A stretch of 64,000 nucleotides of DNA, from NCBI RefSeq assembly GCF_019931145.1, contig NZ_JAIOUV010000002.1, positions 434,001-498,000 of the forward strand, read 5' to 3'. Origin of the DNA: Marinicella meishanensis. Lineage in GTDB: Bacteria > Pseudomonadota > Gammaproteobacteria > Xanthomonadales > Marinicellaceae. Below the pieces are notes generated by a model, which was not told where the DNA came from, ran no database searches, and saw nothing but the letters and a program-made list of their open reading frames with translations. The translations under genes were made by a program, and so were the position numbers. The stretch's first letter is position 1; every line of letters starts with the position of its first letter. Positions 18,016 to 26,389 of this stretch are shown here, one piece after another.

Positions 18016-18780
18016 ATGCTGCTGGATGTGTTGCAATGGGTGGTGCTGTCCCTGGTTCAGGGGCTCACCGAATTTTTACCCATTTCATCCTCCGCGCACC
18101 TGATTCTGGCGTCCCACTTTGCCAACTGGCAAGACCAAGGGCTGGTGATGGACATCGCCGCTCATTTTGGCACCTTGCTGGCAGTAATGTGGCATTACCG
18201 CCGGGAGCTGCAGAACCTGTTGTCCGGGCGTGATTGGCCGCTGTTCCAGCAGTTGGTGCTGGCCACCATCCCGCTGGCTTTGACCGGACTGCTGTTGGCC
18301 TCTTGGATCGAGGACAACATGCGCCAGGTGTGGATCATTGCCGCTGGATCAGCCGTGTTTGGGGTGTTGTTGTGGCTCAGCCAGCACCGCGCCCAGCAAC
18401 ACAGCCTGGACCTCAAAAAAGCCGCCGTGATCGGCCTGGCCCAATGCCTGTCTTTGATACCGGGTGCCTCCCGCTCGGGTGTCACCATGACCGCTGGCAT
18501 GTGGCTGGGATTGAGCAAAACCCAAGCAGCCCGTTTTTCCTTTTTGTTGGCCATTCCGGCGATATTGATGGTCAGTGCCTATGGCGCGCTGAAGATCTGG
18601 CAAGCCCCCCAGGCCTATGATTTACTCGGCGTGGTGACGGTGACTGGCTTGAGTTTTGCCTTGGCCTGGGCCTGCATCCACTGGTTCATGAAATACATCG
18701 AACGCATCGATTTCGTGTGGTTCATGGTGTATCGCTTGGTGTTGGCCTCATTGATTGTGTTGACCTTGATTGAATGGTGA
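18016..18780 (+). CDS. uppP: undecaprenyl-diphosphatase (BacA/UppP)
   Basis: An integral membrane enzyme of 254 residues that dephosphorylates undecaprenyl diphosphate to recycle the cell-wall lipid carrier. Signatures: QGLTEFLPISSSAHL at residues 15-29 and PGASRSGVTMTAGMWLGLSKTQAARFSFLLAIP near 149-180, containing the catalytic Glu, Ser and Arg positions. There are about seven hydrophobic segments. It is a little shorter than E. coli UppP (273). It lies in the plus-strand run 14299-22945, between the TPR protein and a hydrolase. Confidence 0.95.
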   Translation: MLLDVLQWVVLSLVQGLTEFLPISSSAHLILASHFANWQDQGLVMDIAAHFGTLLAVMWHYRRELQNLLSGRDWPLFQQLVLATIPLALTGLLLASWIEDNMRQVWIIAAGSAVFGVLLWLSQHRAQQHSLDLKKAAVIGLAQCLSLIPGASRSGVTMTAGMWLGLSKTQAARFSFLLAIPAILMVSAYGALKIWQAPQAYDLLGVVTVTGLSFALAWACIHWFMKYIERIDFVWFMVYRLVLASLIVLTLIEW

Positions 18781-18787
18781 TGATCCG

Positions 18788-19681
18788 ATGAGCCAAATCC
18801 TCACCCCCAAAGCCGTTGCATTCGAAAGCCGCTACGGCACCATCCGTGGCCTGCAATGGGGACACGGCAACCGCCATCCGGTGTTGGCCTTGCATGGCTG
18901 GCTGGACAATGCCGCCAGCTTTTGGCACCTGGCCCCGTTGTTGGCAGCCCATGATCTGGAGCTCACCGCGATTGATTTTCCTGGACACGGCCATTCCGAT
19001 CACCGGGCCCCGGGACACAATTATGGCTTCATTGATTATGTGATGGATGTGCAGGCGGTGCTGGACCAATTGCCCCGCCCCATCACCTTGCTGTGCCACT
19101 CCATGGGCGCAGCAATCGCGGTGATGTATGCCGCAGCCTTCCCGGAACACATCAAACAAATGGTGTTGCTGGAGAACTTGGGGCCAGTGCCCCCACACCA
19201 ACCCGGCAAAGCCGCTGAATCACTGCGTGAAGCCCTCAAATTATGGCGCCGCCACAGCTTGGAACACAAACGCCATTATACCGATGTCGAACAAGCCATC
19301 CAAGCCCGCCAGGAAGCCACCCCGATGGCCACCGAAATCATTCGACCGCTGGTGGAACGGGGCTTGCAATCTGGCCAACAAGGGCTGCATTGGCGCACCG
19401 ACAAGCGCTTGCGGTTGCGCAGCTTTTTCCGCATGAGTGAGGCCCAAATTCAAGAATTCCTGGGGGCCACAACGGTGCCCACCCAGTTGCTCATCGCCGA
19501 ACCCCGTTCATATGCCTTGCAATACCCCATGTTCGAAGCACGGCTCAAAGCCCTGAACCCCGAGCGCTTTGACCAGTTGCCAGGCGATCACCACCTGCAC
19601 ATGGGTCAAGCCAAGGCCGTGGCGGCGGCGATTCTGGACTTCCTCAACCTGGATACAGTGCCCGCCGATGATGCCCGCTGA
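18788..19681 (+). CDS. alpha/beta hydrolase (serine hydrolase-like)
   Basis: A 297-residue cytosolic alpha/beta hydrolase. LALHGWLDNAASFWHLAPLL, AIDFPGHGHSDH and the nucleophile motif CHSMGAAIA (Ser near residue 104) are typical; a His near the C-terminus in GDHHLHM would complete the triad. It resembles the SERHL-type subgroup. The ATG at 18788 is chosen; the upstream TTG lies in uppP. Its stop overlaps the start of the next gene by 11 bases, so both are probably translated from one message. Substrate unknown. Confidence 0.85.
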   Translation: MSQILTPKAVAFESRYGTIRGLQWGHGNRHPVLALHGWLDNAASFWHLAPLLAAHDLELTAIDFPGHGHSDHRAPGHNYGFIDYVMDVQAVLDQLPRPITLLCHSMGAAIAVMYAAAFPEHIKQMVLLENLGPVPPHQPGKAAESLREALKLWRRHSLEHKRHYTDVEQAIQARQEATPMATEIIRPLVERGLQSGQQGLHWRTDKRLRLRSFFRMSEAQIQEFLGATTVPTQLLIAEPRSYALQYPMFEARLKALNPERFDQLPGDHHLHMGQAKAVAAAILDFLNLDTVPADDAR

Positions 19682-20825
19682 TTTTCCCGAGCTGCTGGAT
19701 CAACACATGCGGCGCATTCGCGCCAGCGCTTCGGCCGTGGCCACGGAAATTGGCATGAGTCGCGAAGCGGTCAACAACTGGCGCCGGGGTCATTCCAAAC
19801 CCAGCAAGAAGCACCGCGATAAGGTGGTGGCCTGTTCGCATTATCTGCGCTTGAGTGAAGCCGAATGCAATCAGTTGTTGGCAGCCGTGGGCTTTGACCA
19901 TGAATTCGCCTGGCATGGCCAGGTGGCTCCGGTGGAACATGAACACCTGTTTCAACTGTTGGAACAAGCCAGGCCGTATGCCATCTTGATGCTGTTGTCG
20001 CAAGCCCATATGGACCAGCCACCCCAACAACAATTGGTGATCAACGCCACCCGGCAACGACACCCGGACCGCCACCTGTTGGCGGTGCAATTGCCCTACT
20101 CCAAACGCATATCGGTCACCGACTTTTTCACCTTCTTGGGCAAACAAATGAACCTGCCTGGGGTGCAGGACGAACTCAGTTTCGAGTTTGCCATGAATGA
20201 TTTGTTACAAGCCCAAGCGGTCACCCTGGTCATCACCCGCTTTGAACAAAGCAACGACAGCTGCCGCGACCTGTTGGCTGGCATCCTGCGCAACTTGACG
20301 GAAATGCACCCAGATCGGATGCAAGTGATTTTGTGTGGTGGGGCGCAGTTGTCCGCATTGAAGTATGCCCAAGGTGAGTTGTCATTATTGAACATCGCCA
20401 CCGCCCATTTGTTGGAGTTCAAGTTGGACGCCTGGCTGCAGTCGCAGACTGAGGACCCATCATCTACCAGCCAGTCAGCATCCCGGCTGCAACGCATCCA
20501 CCAGTTGGTGGGCAACCACCCGGCCCTGGCTTCCACCTTGTTGCAAGCAAACAACGATGAGGTCGCCATGGAAGCCAGGGTGATCCACAGCGACTTGCTG
20601 TACTGTGATTTCAATCAAGTGATGCAACAGGCCCATTTGAGCCGCTTGCAAGAACACCTGAACCAGACCCAACTGGGGCCTTACCGCCCACACATCCAGG
20701 ACCCGGTGTTGCGCCAGCTGTTCTGGCTGAACCTGATCAGAAAAGACGCCGATTTACAATTGGTTTGGCAATCCGAAACGATCCGCCAATTGGGCCTCAA
20801 ACTGTTGGCTGAGCACGGCCTTTGA
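19671..20825 (+). CDS. XRE-type HTH protein with a degenerate STAND-like ATPase domain
   Basis: A 384-residue cytosolic protein. The start at 19671 (MPADFPELLDQHM) overlaps the preceding gene. Residues about 15-45 are an XRE-like HTH (ASAVATEIGMSREAVNNWRRG), followed by LRLSEAECNQLLAAVGF, a linker common in HTH-ATPase regulators. The rest has the layout of an AAA/STAND fold: a Walker B-like strand AVTLVITRFEQS, a sensor-like strand QVILCGGAQLS, and a later NHPALASTLLQ segment. No Walker A (GxxxxGK[ST]) is present where it should be, just before RHPDRHLLAVQLPY, so nucleotide hydrolysis is unlikely. The next gene starts inside its stop (TTGA overlap). A DNA-binding adaptor for the partner ATPase is an inference. 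Confidence 0.7.
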   Translation: MPADFPELLDQHMRRIRASASAVATEIGMSREAVNNWRRGHSKPSKKHRDKVVACSHYLRLSEAECNQLLAAVGFDHEFAWHGQVAPVEHEHLFQLLEQARPYAILMLLSQAHMDQPPQQQLVINATRQRHPDRHLLAVQLPYSKRISVTDFFTFLGKQMNLPGVQDELSFEFAMNDLLQAQAVTLVITRFEQSNDSCRDLLAGILRNLTEMHPDRMQVILCGGAQLSALKYAQGELSLLNIATAHLLEFKLDAWLQSQTEDPSSTSQSASRLQRIHQLVGNHPALASTLLQANNDEVAMEARVIHSDLLYCDFNQVMQQAHLSRLQEHLNQTQLGPYRPHIQDPVLRQLFWLNLIRKDADLQLVWQSETIRQLGLKLLAEHGL

Positions 20826-22945
20826 ATCCGGACACGTCCATCAAACGCATCGTGTTGTTCGTGGTACTCAGTGTGCTGACGCTGCCCTACATCATGCACT
20901 TTTTTGCGTCCAGTGGCCGCTTGTATTACAACCAAAGCGACATGGAAATTGAGGCCATCATGTTTGAAGTCAAGGGCTTTGCCAAACTGATCAACCAATG
21001 GCAAAACTCGAATAACCGCTGGCCCACATCATTTGCAGACATGTCAGACATGTTCAAAACTTCAGGCCATTTGTCCCTTGATCTGTCGGTTGAAAACCAA
21101 ATCACAGCCACCATCAGCGATCAGGTATTGACCGAAGCTTTGCGGGGCCACCAAGTGGTGTTCAAAAGGCACTTGGGCTGGCATTGTGATCCACTTGAAA
21201 CCACACTGCCCGAAGACTTCAAGCCGATTGAGTGTGGCGGTCAATATAATGCCTACATCACCCAAAACAACCCACCGAATGAGTCCACCTTTCAGGCGGT
21301 GGCATTCATTGCGGTGGTTGGCATCCTCATTGCTTGGGTGTTTTATCACCCATCTATCCGCCGGTTGCGAGGACGGGAGTTTTCCTTGGCCGGCCAACAC
21401 CTCAAAGACTTGCGCCATCTTGGCCTCCTGACCCAATTATCGGGATTGAAACAACAGGTGCTTCAGGCCAACGACATGCATGCCAAGACTTGGCAAACCC
21501 TGGTGCGCTTCAAGGGCCTGACAGACCGGCCCAAAGTGCTGTACTTGTGTCGTGCTTGGGGCGCCCGCCTGCAAGCCAAAGCCAGCCCTTCAACCTGGCT
21601 CTTGAAGCTGGACCCGGACACCCCACTGAACGTCGACGCCCTGTATTGGTATGTGCCACCAAAAGGCACTGCCATCACCCGCATCAATCGCCAACTGCAA
21701 CAGTTGAAAGAAACCCAGCTGCCGGTGATGATCTGGGCCGAAGATGCCGCATACAACAACCATTTACAAGTGAACAGGTCGCGCATCAAAGCGCTGAAAG
21801 TGATTCCCTCTGGTCAGCAAATGACCCAACTGCTGGTCCCCAAACTCGCCGCAACCTGCCTGTTGGATGTGTTGGTCGAAAACCTGCCCATCAACCGATT
21901 GTCCCCTTTTCAAGGCCGCGGCGGGGTGCTCAAAAACAGTCATTTCTATGGCCGCAAAACCATCCTTTCGCAGCTGCAAAACAACCCCCGGTCCTGCTTT
22001 TTGTTGGCCGGTGGACGGCAACTGGGGAAAACCAGCATCCTCAAAGCCTATGCCCGGCAGTTGGCCCAATCTGACCACCACCGATGCTGCTACATTTCCT
22101 TATCGGATGACCGTTTGGTGCCTCGCCTGGTCCACCACCTGGGCATCAATGAGCATCAGGGATTGACCGATTTGTTGACCCAGTTCAAGCAGCTCCACCC
22201 TCAGCAGCAACTGGTGGTGCTGTTGGATGAAGCCGATCGCTTCATCGCGACGCAAGCCGAACAGGGTGACGCCTTGTTGGCCGAAATCCGCACCTGTGCC
22301 GAACAAGGCCTGGGCCAGTTTGTCTTGGCCGGGTTTTGGGACTTGTATGCCAGTGCGGTGTTGGATTACCAATCTCCCATCAAAAACTTTGCCCAGCTGG
22401 TGACCGTGGGGCCTTTGGATCCGAATTCTGCCCGGGCCCTGCTGCGCCAGCCGCTGCATTTATTGAAGCAGCGCTTCGCCCATCAGGGCCTGCTGGATGA
22501 GGTGTCCATGCAGACCGGCAACCGAGCCAATTTGATCAATTTGGTGGGCGAATGCCTGGTCGACCAACTGAGCAACCACCCCCAGGTCATTGATCACCAG
22601 CTGATCCAACAAGCACTGCACAGTCAACCGGTGTATGACGCCTTACAAGGTTGGTCCAATTTGTCTCGTGATCCGCAAGCCTGTGCCATCGACCGTTGCG
22701 TGGTTTACCTGACCTTCATCCATGGCCAGATTGATTTGGCCCGGGTGTTGCAGCACCTTGAATCAGCCCAATGCACCGTGGGTCCAGAATCCCTGAAGGC
22801 GGCTTTACACCGCTTGCGACTGGCCCACATCCTCATCAAACACGATGATCATTACCGCTTTGCCGTACCCCTGTTTGCCGCCCAACACAGTGTCAGCGAA
22901 GCCGAGACTTTGTTACACCAAGAGTTGCTGCAGTTGGCCTCTTGA
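20822..22945 (+). CDS. membrane STAND-type ATPase with a type IV pilin-like periplasmic domain
   Basis: A 707-residue inner-membrane protein starting at TTG (20822), overlapping the previous stop by four bases. Membrane segment 1 (IVLFVVLSVLTLPYIMHFF) is followed by about 125 residues outside, then membrane segment 2 (FQAVAFIAVVGILIAWVFY, near 160-178). The outer part contains KGFAKLINQWQNSNNRWPTS and GWHC...LPEDFKPIEC (Cys 122 and Cys 138), which recall the helix-to-head region and disulfide loop of type IV pilin heads. The cytoplasmic part has Walker A GGRQLGKTS near 396-404 and Walker B LVVLLDEADRF near 463-473, then a helical winged-helix-like tail. It looks like a transmembrane signalling ATPase; I know of no described system with this architecture. 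Family assignment of the pilin-like part rests on pattern only. Confidence 0.75.
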   Translation: MNPDTSIKRIVLFVVLSVLTLPYIMHFFASSGRLYYNQSDMEIEAIMFEVKGFAKLINQWQNSNNRWPTSFADMSDMFKTSGHLSLDLSVENQITATISDQVLTEALRGHQVVFKRHLGWHCDPLETTLPEDFKPIECGGQYNAYITQNNPPNESTFQAVAFIAVVGILIAWVFYHPSIRRLRGREFSLAGQHLKDLRHLGLLTQLSGLKQQVLQANDMHAKTWQTLVRFKGLTDRPKVLYLCRAWGARLQAKASPSTWLLKLDPDTPLNVDALYWYVPPKGTAITRINRQLQQLKETQLPVMIWAEDAAYNNHLQVNRSRIKALKVIPSGQQMTQLLVPKLAATCLLDVLVENLPINRLSPFQGRGGVLKNSHFYGRKTILSQLQNNPRSCFLLAGGRQLGKTSILKAYARQLAQSDHHRCCYISLSDDRLVPRLVHHLGINEHQGLTDLLTQFKQLHPQQQLVVLLDEADRFIATQAEQGDALLAEIRTCAEQGLGQFVLAGFWDLYASAVLDYQSPIKNFAQLVTVGPLDPNSARALLRQPLHLLKQRFAHQGLLDEVSMQTGNRANLINLVGECLVDQLSNHPQVIDHQLIQQALHSQPVYDALQGWSNLSRDPQACAIDRCVVYLTFIHGQIDLARVLQHLESAQCTVGPESLKAALHRLRLAHILIKHDDHYRFAVPLFAAQHSVSEAETLLHQELLQLAS

Positions 22946-22957
22946 CATCTTGTCAAG
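22941..22957. promoter_or_regulatory. short perfect inverted repeat at the end of the ATPase gene
   Basis: CTTGACA, TCT, TGTCAAG: a 7-bp perfect inverted repeat with a 3-nt centre that includes the stop codon. There is no T-run, so it may be an operator for the next gene or simply chance. Confidence 0.3.
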
Positions 22958-22988
22958 TGCGGTCCTGATCCCACTGGACAACCCCGGC

Positions 22989-23017
22989 ACGACAAGCCAC
23001 CACCGCCACCCTATAAT
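22989..23017 (+). promoter_or_regulatory. probable sigma70 promoter for 23086
   Basis: ACGACA (22989-22994, 4 of 6 matches to consensus), a 17-bp spacer and a perfect TATAAT (23012-23017), about 70 bases before the start codon. Confidence 0.55.
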
Positions 23018-23085
23018 TCCCGCCTAAGAACAGCCCAGGGGGTCTGTTTGATTGATCTGATTTATGACAACCCATAGGAACACCC

Positions 23086-23574
23086 ATGAAAAAACAATAC
23101 CCAGTGATTGGCTTGGTTTTTGGCTTGATGATTTCTCACGTCAATGCCAGTCAGGCCACCCAAATCACCAAACAACAAGTCATCGCCATCAATGACTCTT
23201 TTGTTACCGGCATGCGCGAAAAAGATTTTTCGGTTTATGAAAAATACCTGCATGAAAGCACCCTCATCTACCTCGATTTTGAACCCGGTGTAGACAATAA
23301 GCCGGTGCAGGTCAAATTGTCCGAATTCAAAATGCTGGCCCAAATGTCGATGCGAATGACCGACGACATCCAAGTCGACGACGAGGTGTTGTCGGTGACT
23401 GTGGACCGACAAAACAACCAAGTCACCCTGGTTTCCAAAAGCACAGTGACTATGGACATGATGGGCACCCGAGTGACTGACGTTTCAGAGGGCACCACGG
23501 TGTTCGGCCTGATCAATGGTCAAATCAAAATATTGTCGGTGCACAGCACCCTGCTTTCTTCAACCACCCATTAA
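23086..23574 (+). CDS. secreted SnoaL/NTF2-like protein
   Basis: A 162-residue protein with a signal peptide (MKKQYPVIGLVFGLMISHVNA). The mature domain starts with a helix and ends with several long beta strands (QVTLVSKSTVTMDMMGTRVTDVSEGTTVFG), the order of NTF2-like folds such as SnoaL/DUF4440. Such domains bind small ligands or are enzymes, but no catalytic residues can be assigned here. AGGA precedes the ATG. A membrane-protein gene follows after about 20 bases with its own strong ribosome site. Confidence 0.65.
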   Translation: MKKQYPVIGLVFGLMISHVNASQATQITKQQVIAINDSFVTGMREKDFSVYEKYLHESTLIYLDFEPGVDNKPVQVKLSEFKMLAQMSMRMTDDIQVDDEVLSVTVDRQNNQVTLVSKSTVTMDMMGTRVTDVSEGTTVFGLINGQIKILSVHSTLLSSTTH

Positions 23575-23594
23575 GCCAACATAGGAGGCGCAAC

Positions 23595-24119
23595 ATGTTA
23601 AAAATCAAAGTGCAAGACCGCACCCATCAATTCATCTCAGTGATCAGCAAATACCTGTGCTTGATCGGGTTTTTGGGCACCGTGGGCTTTTTTGCCTACA
23701 CCATGGTGAACAACTACCGAGAAGCCACCACCATCATGAATGATGCAGCGATCGTTGATGCCGACTTGATGTTGACTGATTTCAACATCGAAGAAGGTCG
23801 CAAAGGGCGGGTCAAGGCCGAGTATGAATTCACTTATTCTTACGAAGCCAATGGTCAAACGTTCGAAAAATCATTCACCGCCAGTGAAAAGAGTGCCGAA
23901 AAATATGTCGACCAAGCAACCATCCCCGTGGCTTATGCCAAATCCAATCCGGCCTTGTCTGGCAAGCTGAGTCAATTGGAAAAGAACAGCTCATTGAGCA
24001 GCTTGACCTGGCGTGGCTTGGGCTCTTTGCTGGGATTGATGTTTTTGGCGGCGGTGATTCATGCCTTGATCACCGGTGTCCTGTTCATCAATAAGGACGA
24101 CCCCGAACAAACCACTTGA
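23595..24119 (+). CDS. DUF3592-like membrane protein
   Basis: A 174-residue protein with a membrane segment near residues 20-38 (YLCLIGFLGTVGFFAYTMV) and another near 145-165 (LLGLMFLAAVIHALITGVLF). The roughly 90-residue domain between them (VKAEYEFTYSYEANGQTFEKSF, then IPVAYAKSNPALS) matches the DUF3592 pattern. Function unknown. GGAGG precedes the ATG at 23595 at optimal distance. It ends at a terminator shared with the convergent PstS-like gene. Confidence 0.7.
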   Translation: MLKIKVQDRTHQFISVISKYLCLIGFLGTVGFFAYTMVNNYREATTIMNDAAIVDADLMLTDFNIEEGRKGRVKAEYEFTYSYEANGQTFEKSFTASEKSAEKYVDQATIPVAYAKSNPALSGKLSQLEKNSSLSSLTWRGLGSLLGLMFLAAVIHALITGVLFINKDDPEQTT

Positions 24120-24125
24120 ACCTCT

Positions 24126-24173
24126 AAGGATTGATCCAGGTGCGGCCCACGGGGTCCACCTGGATTCCTTTTT
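24126..24173. terminator. intrinsic terminator between convergent genes
   Basis: ATCCAGGTG (24134-24142) pairs with CACCTGGAT (24156-24164); the flanking AAGGA and TCCTT extend the stem across a small bulge. A T-run follows on the plus strand. Confidence 0.75.
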
Positions 24174-25668
24174 AAGAGTTGCTTTGGCTTTTGGTGACCC
24201 AAATTTCGGTGCGGTTGTTGCGATAACGGCCCCATTCGCTGTCATTGCTGTCGATCGGCAAAGCATTACCCAAGGCAATGATTTCAACATTTTTGATGCC
24301 GCGTTGTTTGAGTTCAAATGCCAACAACTTGCTGCGGATAAAAGCCCGATTCTTATCGGCATCCTCGTCTTGTGATTCACCGGCCGAGAAGCCGATGAGG
24401 GTGACTTTTTGGTGCGGTGTTTGCTGCAAATAGTTGACCAAGTGCTCAATGTCCTGGGCCGACTTGTTGTCAATTTCGGCGCGATCTGAGCGCATTCGAA
24501 AAGTCACCGACAGGCGTTCGCCATGCAAGGCCACCCGCTGGTAAGGCACCGGAAAATCTGCGTTTACCACGGGCAAGGAAGCGGTCACTTTTTGTGGGAT
24601 GAAACTGACCTGTTCCACCAAATGCTGACCATTGATCGATAAGGCAAAGTCAATCAAACCAGACACATGCGGGTTGCTGGATCGTTCGGTGTTGGCATAC
24701 AAAAACAGGCGACGACTCAAGGCATAGTCTTCCGAACTGATGGAAAATTGTTTCGGCTCAATGGCGGCGATGCCATCATCGGCTGAGATTTTCAGGATCA
24801 TGTCGGTACGGGCATAAGCCAAGCCAGTGAAACCAATGCCCCAGGCATCCGCTGCCACCGAGCGGGCCAACTGTTCATTGGACTCAAACCGCTTGGCTGG
24901 GGCCAGCTGTTTGCCCGATTTTTTCAGTACCAAGGAATTGAAGGTGTCATATGTCCCTGATTGATCATCTCGGGCATACAACTTGATCGCGCGGTCTGCA
25001 CCACCCAACTGTGACCAGTGGGTGATTTCACCGGCAAATATTTGGGCCAGTTGCGCCACGGTGAGGTGGCGCAAGGGGTTGTCAGGATGGACGATGATGG
25101 CCAAGCCATCCAAAGCAATGACGTGCTCACTTTCGGGACGGGTCATGTCCCCATGGGGGATCAATAATTGCAAGTTTTCGGACTCTTTGATCGGCCGAGA
25201 TGACATCGCAATGTCGGTCTCTTGCTGCAGCATTGAGCGAAACCCTGTGCTTGATCCGTGGGCCTTGATGGCAATGGCCACCACCTGGTTGGTGGCTGGC
25301 AGAAAACCGATCACCTGCACTTCGTTGGCAGTCGGCAACGGCTTGTTGATGGTGACATCGGCCCCCAACTGCTTCAAATAGGCCGCCGCCACGGCAGGCG
25401 CCAACTTGTCACCAATGGTGTTGGATCCATCCATGCGCAAAATCACCTCAGCGGGCGCTGACAACAAATCAGGGGGTGGTGAAAAAGCACCAGTGGCAGG
25501 CTGCATTGACGCCGATGCCGGGGCCTCAACGGCTGCCGCAACGGCCGTCTCAGATTCAACCGGGCTGTGTTCAGCGCCGAATTTTTGATAGAAAATCACC
25601 GCCCCGGCCAAGCTGGACAAAACGATCAGTATTTCAAAGAGGTACCGCTTGATTGAATACATGGGCAT
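24172..25668 (-). CDS. PstS-like phosphate-binding domain fused to an OmpA domain
   Basis: A 498-residue protein anchored by one N-terminal membrane segment (IKRYLFEILIVLSSLAGAVIFY) after a short basic start. A low-complexity Ala/Pro linker leads to a periplasmic-binding domain of the PstS type (MDGSNTIGDKLAPAVAAAYL, SSRPIKESE, LAIIVHPDNPLRHLTVAQLAQIFAGEITHWSQLGG, DDQSGTYDTFNSLVL). From about residue 370 an OmpA-like domain (LVNYLQQTPHQKVTLIGFSAGES and NRAFIRSKLLAFELKQRGI) should bind peptidoglycan. No Pst ABC transporter genes are adjacent, so a sensory or wall-associated role may be more likely than transport. The start could be 25668 or 25662. Confidence 0.85.
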   Translation of the reverse strand: MPMYSIKRYLFEILIVLSSLAGAVIFYQKFGAEHSPVESETAVAAAVEAPASASMQPATGAFSPPPDLLSAPAEVILRMDGSNTIGDKLAPAVAAAYLKQLGADVTINKPLPTANEVQVIGFLPATNQVVAIAIKAHGSSTGFRSMLQQETDIAMSSRPIKESENLQLLIPHGDMTRPESEHVIALDGLAIIVHPDNPLRHLTVAQLAQIFAGEITHWSQLGGADRAIKLYARDDQSGTYDTFNSLVLKKSGKQLAPAKRFESNEQLARSVAADAWGIGFTGLAYARTDMILKISADDGIAAIEPKQFSISSEDYALSRRLFLYANTERSSNPHVSGLIDFALSINGQHLVEQVSFIPQKVTASLPVVNADFPVPYQRVALHGERLSVTFRMRSDRAEIDNKSAQDIEHLVNYLQQTPHQKVTLIGFSAGESQDEDADKNRAFIRSKLLAFELKQRGIKNVEIIALGNALPIDSNDSEWGRYRNNRTEIWVTKSQSNS

Positions 25669-25803
25669 GTCGGAAATTGAAATGCCTCATTGTCGACCCA
25701 ATCGGTTGCAGTTTTGTGACAAATGGAATTAATAATTATCCATTTTTACACACAATAACTTGACTCAATTTTGGCTGTGTGGTTAATTTGCTGTCGTCAG
25801 CAA

Positions 25804-26328
25804 TCAGAAATCAAAGCCACTGAAAAAGATTTGGTCAAAGTACACATAAATGCCAGAATTGGATTGGGTACTGGAGGAGGATGTGCAGGTGCCGCTTGGA
25901 CCTGAATTATCGATACAGGAACCATCTTTGAAACCAAAATATTGGGCAAACAACCCATCGTTGTATACATCCATGCCCTCAACCAAACCACCATTGACGT
26001 TGGTGACTGGGGTTTTCCACACGGTGATGGCGCTGAGCACCACATCGTTGTTGCTGTTGACCCCCAAACTCATGGCCAACACCACTGAGTTGGTTTCATC
26101 CAATTGTTGCACGCCATCGGAAAAACTGTACGACTCCAAGTCTCCAGAAACGTCAACCAGCCCTGCATTTTGTGGGATGGCGATGTTGGTCACCACCACT
26201 CCATTGACATTGTCTAAAGTGGTGTATTCACCATACACTTCGGTGAACTGGCCCGATTCGATCGCATAAACTGCGGCATGACTTGGCCATGCCAGCACCC
26301 ACATCAGACAAAAAACACCCCTTTTCAT
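25804..26328 (-). CDS. secreted protein with C-terminal FFSGFDF tail
   Basis: A 174-residue protein with a signal peptide (MKRGVFCLMWVLAWPSHA). The mature part is beta-rich and acidic with no family I recognise; it is low in Lys and rich in Asn, Ser, Val and Gly. A Cys pair (GSCIDNSGPSGTC) precedes a Ser-rich linker. It ends YVYFDQIFFSGFDF, a tail shared in pattern with the proteins ending at 31091 and 53762. The tail may be a sorting or secretion signal (inference). Confidence 0.6.
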   Translation of the reverse strand: MKRGVFCLMWVLAWPSHAAVYAIESGQFTEVYGEYTTLDNVNGVVVTNIAIPQNAGLVDVSGDLESYSFSDGVQQLDETNSVVLAMSLGVNSNNDVVLSAITVWKTPVTNVNGGLVEGMDVYNDGLFAQYFGFKDGSCIDNSGPSGTCTSSSSTQSNSGIYVYFDQIFFSGFDF

Positions 26329-26389
26329 CGTGCCACCCCAACAATCAAGAACAAAGAATCATTCTAAAGTGCACCCTGCTGTAAGTCAA

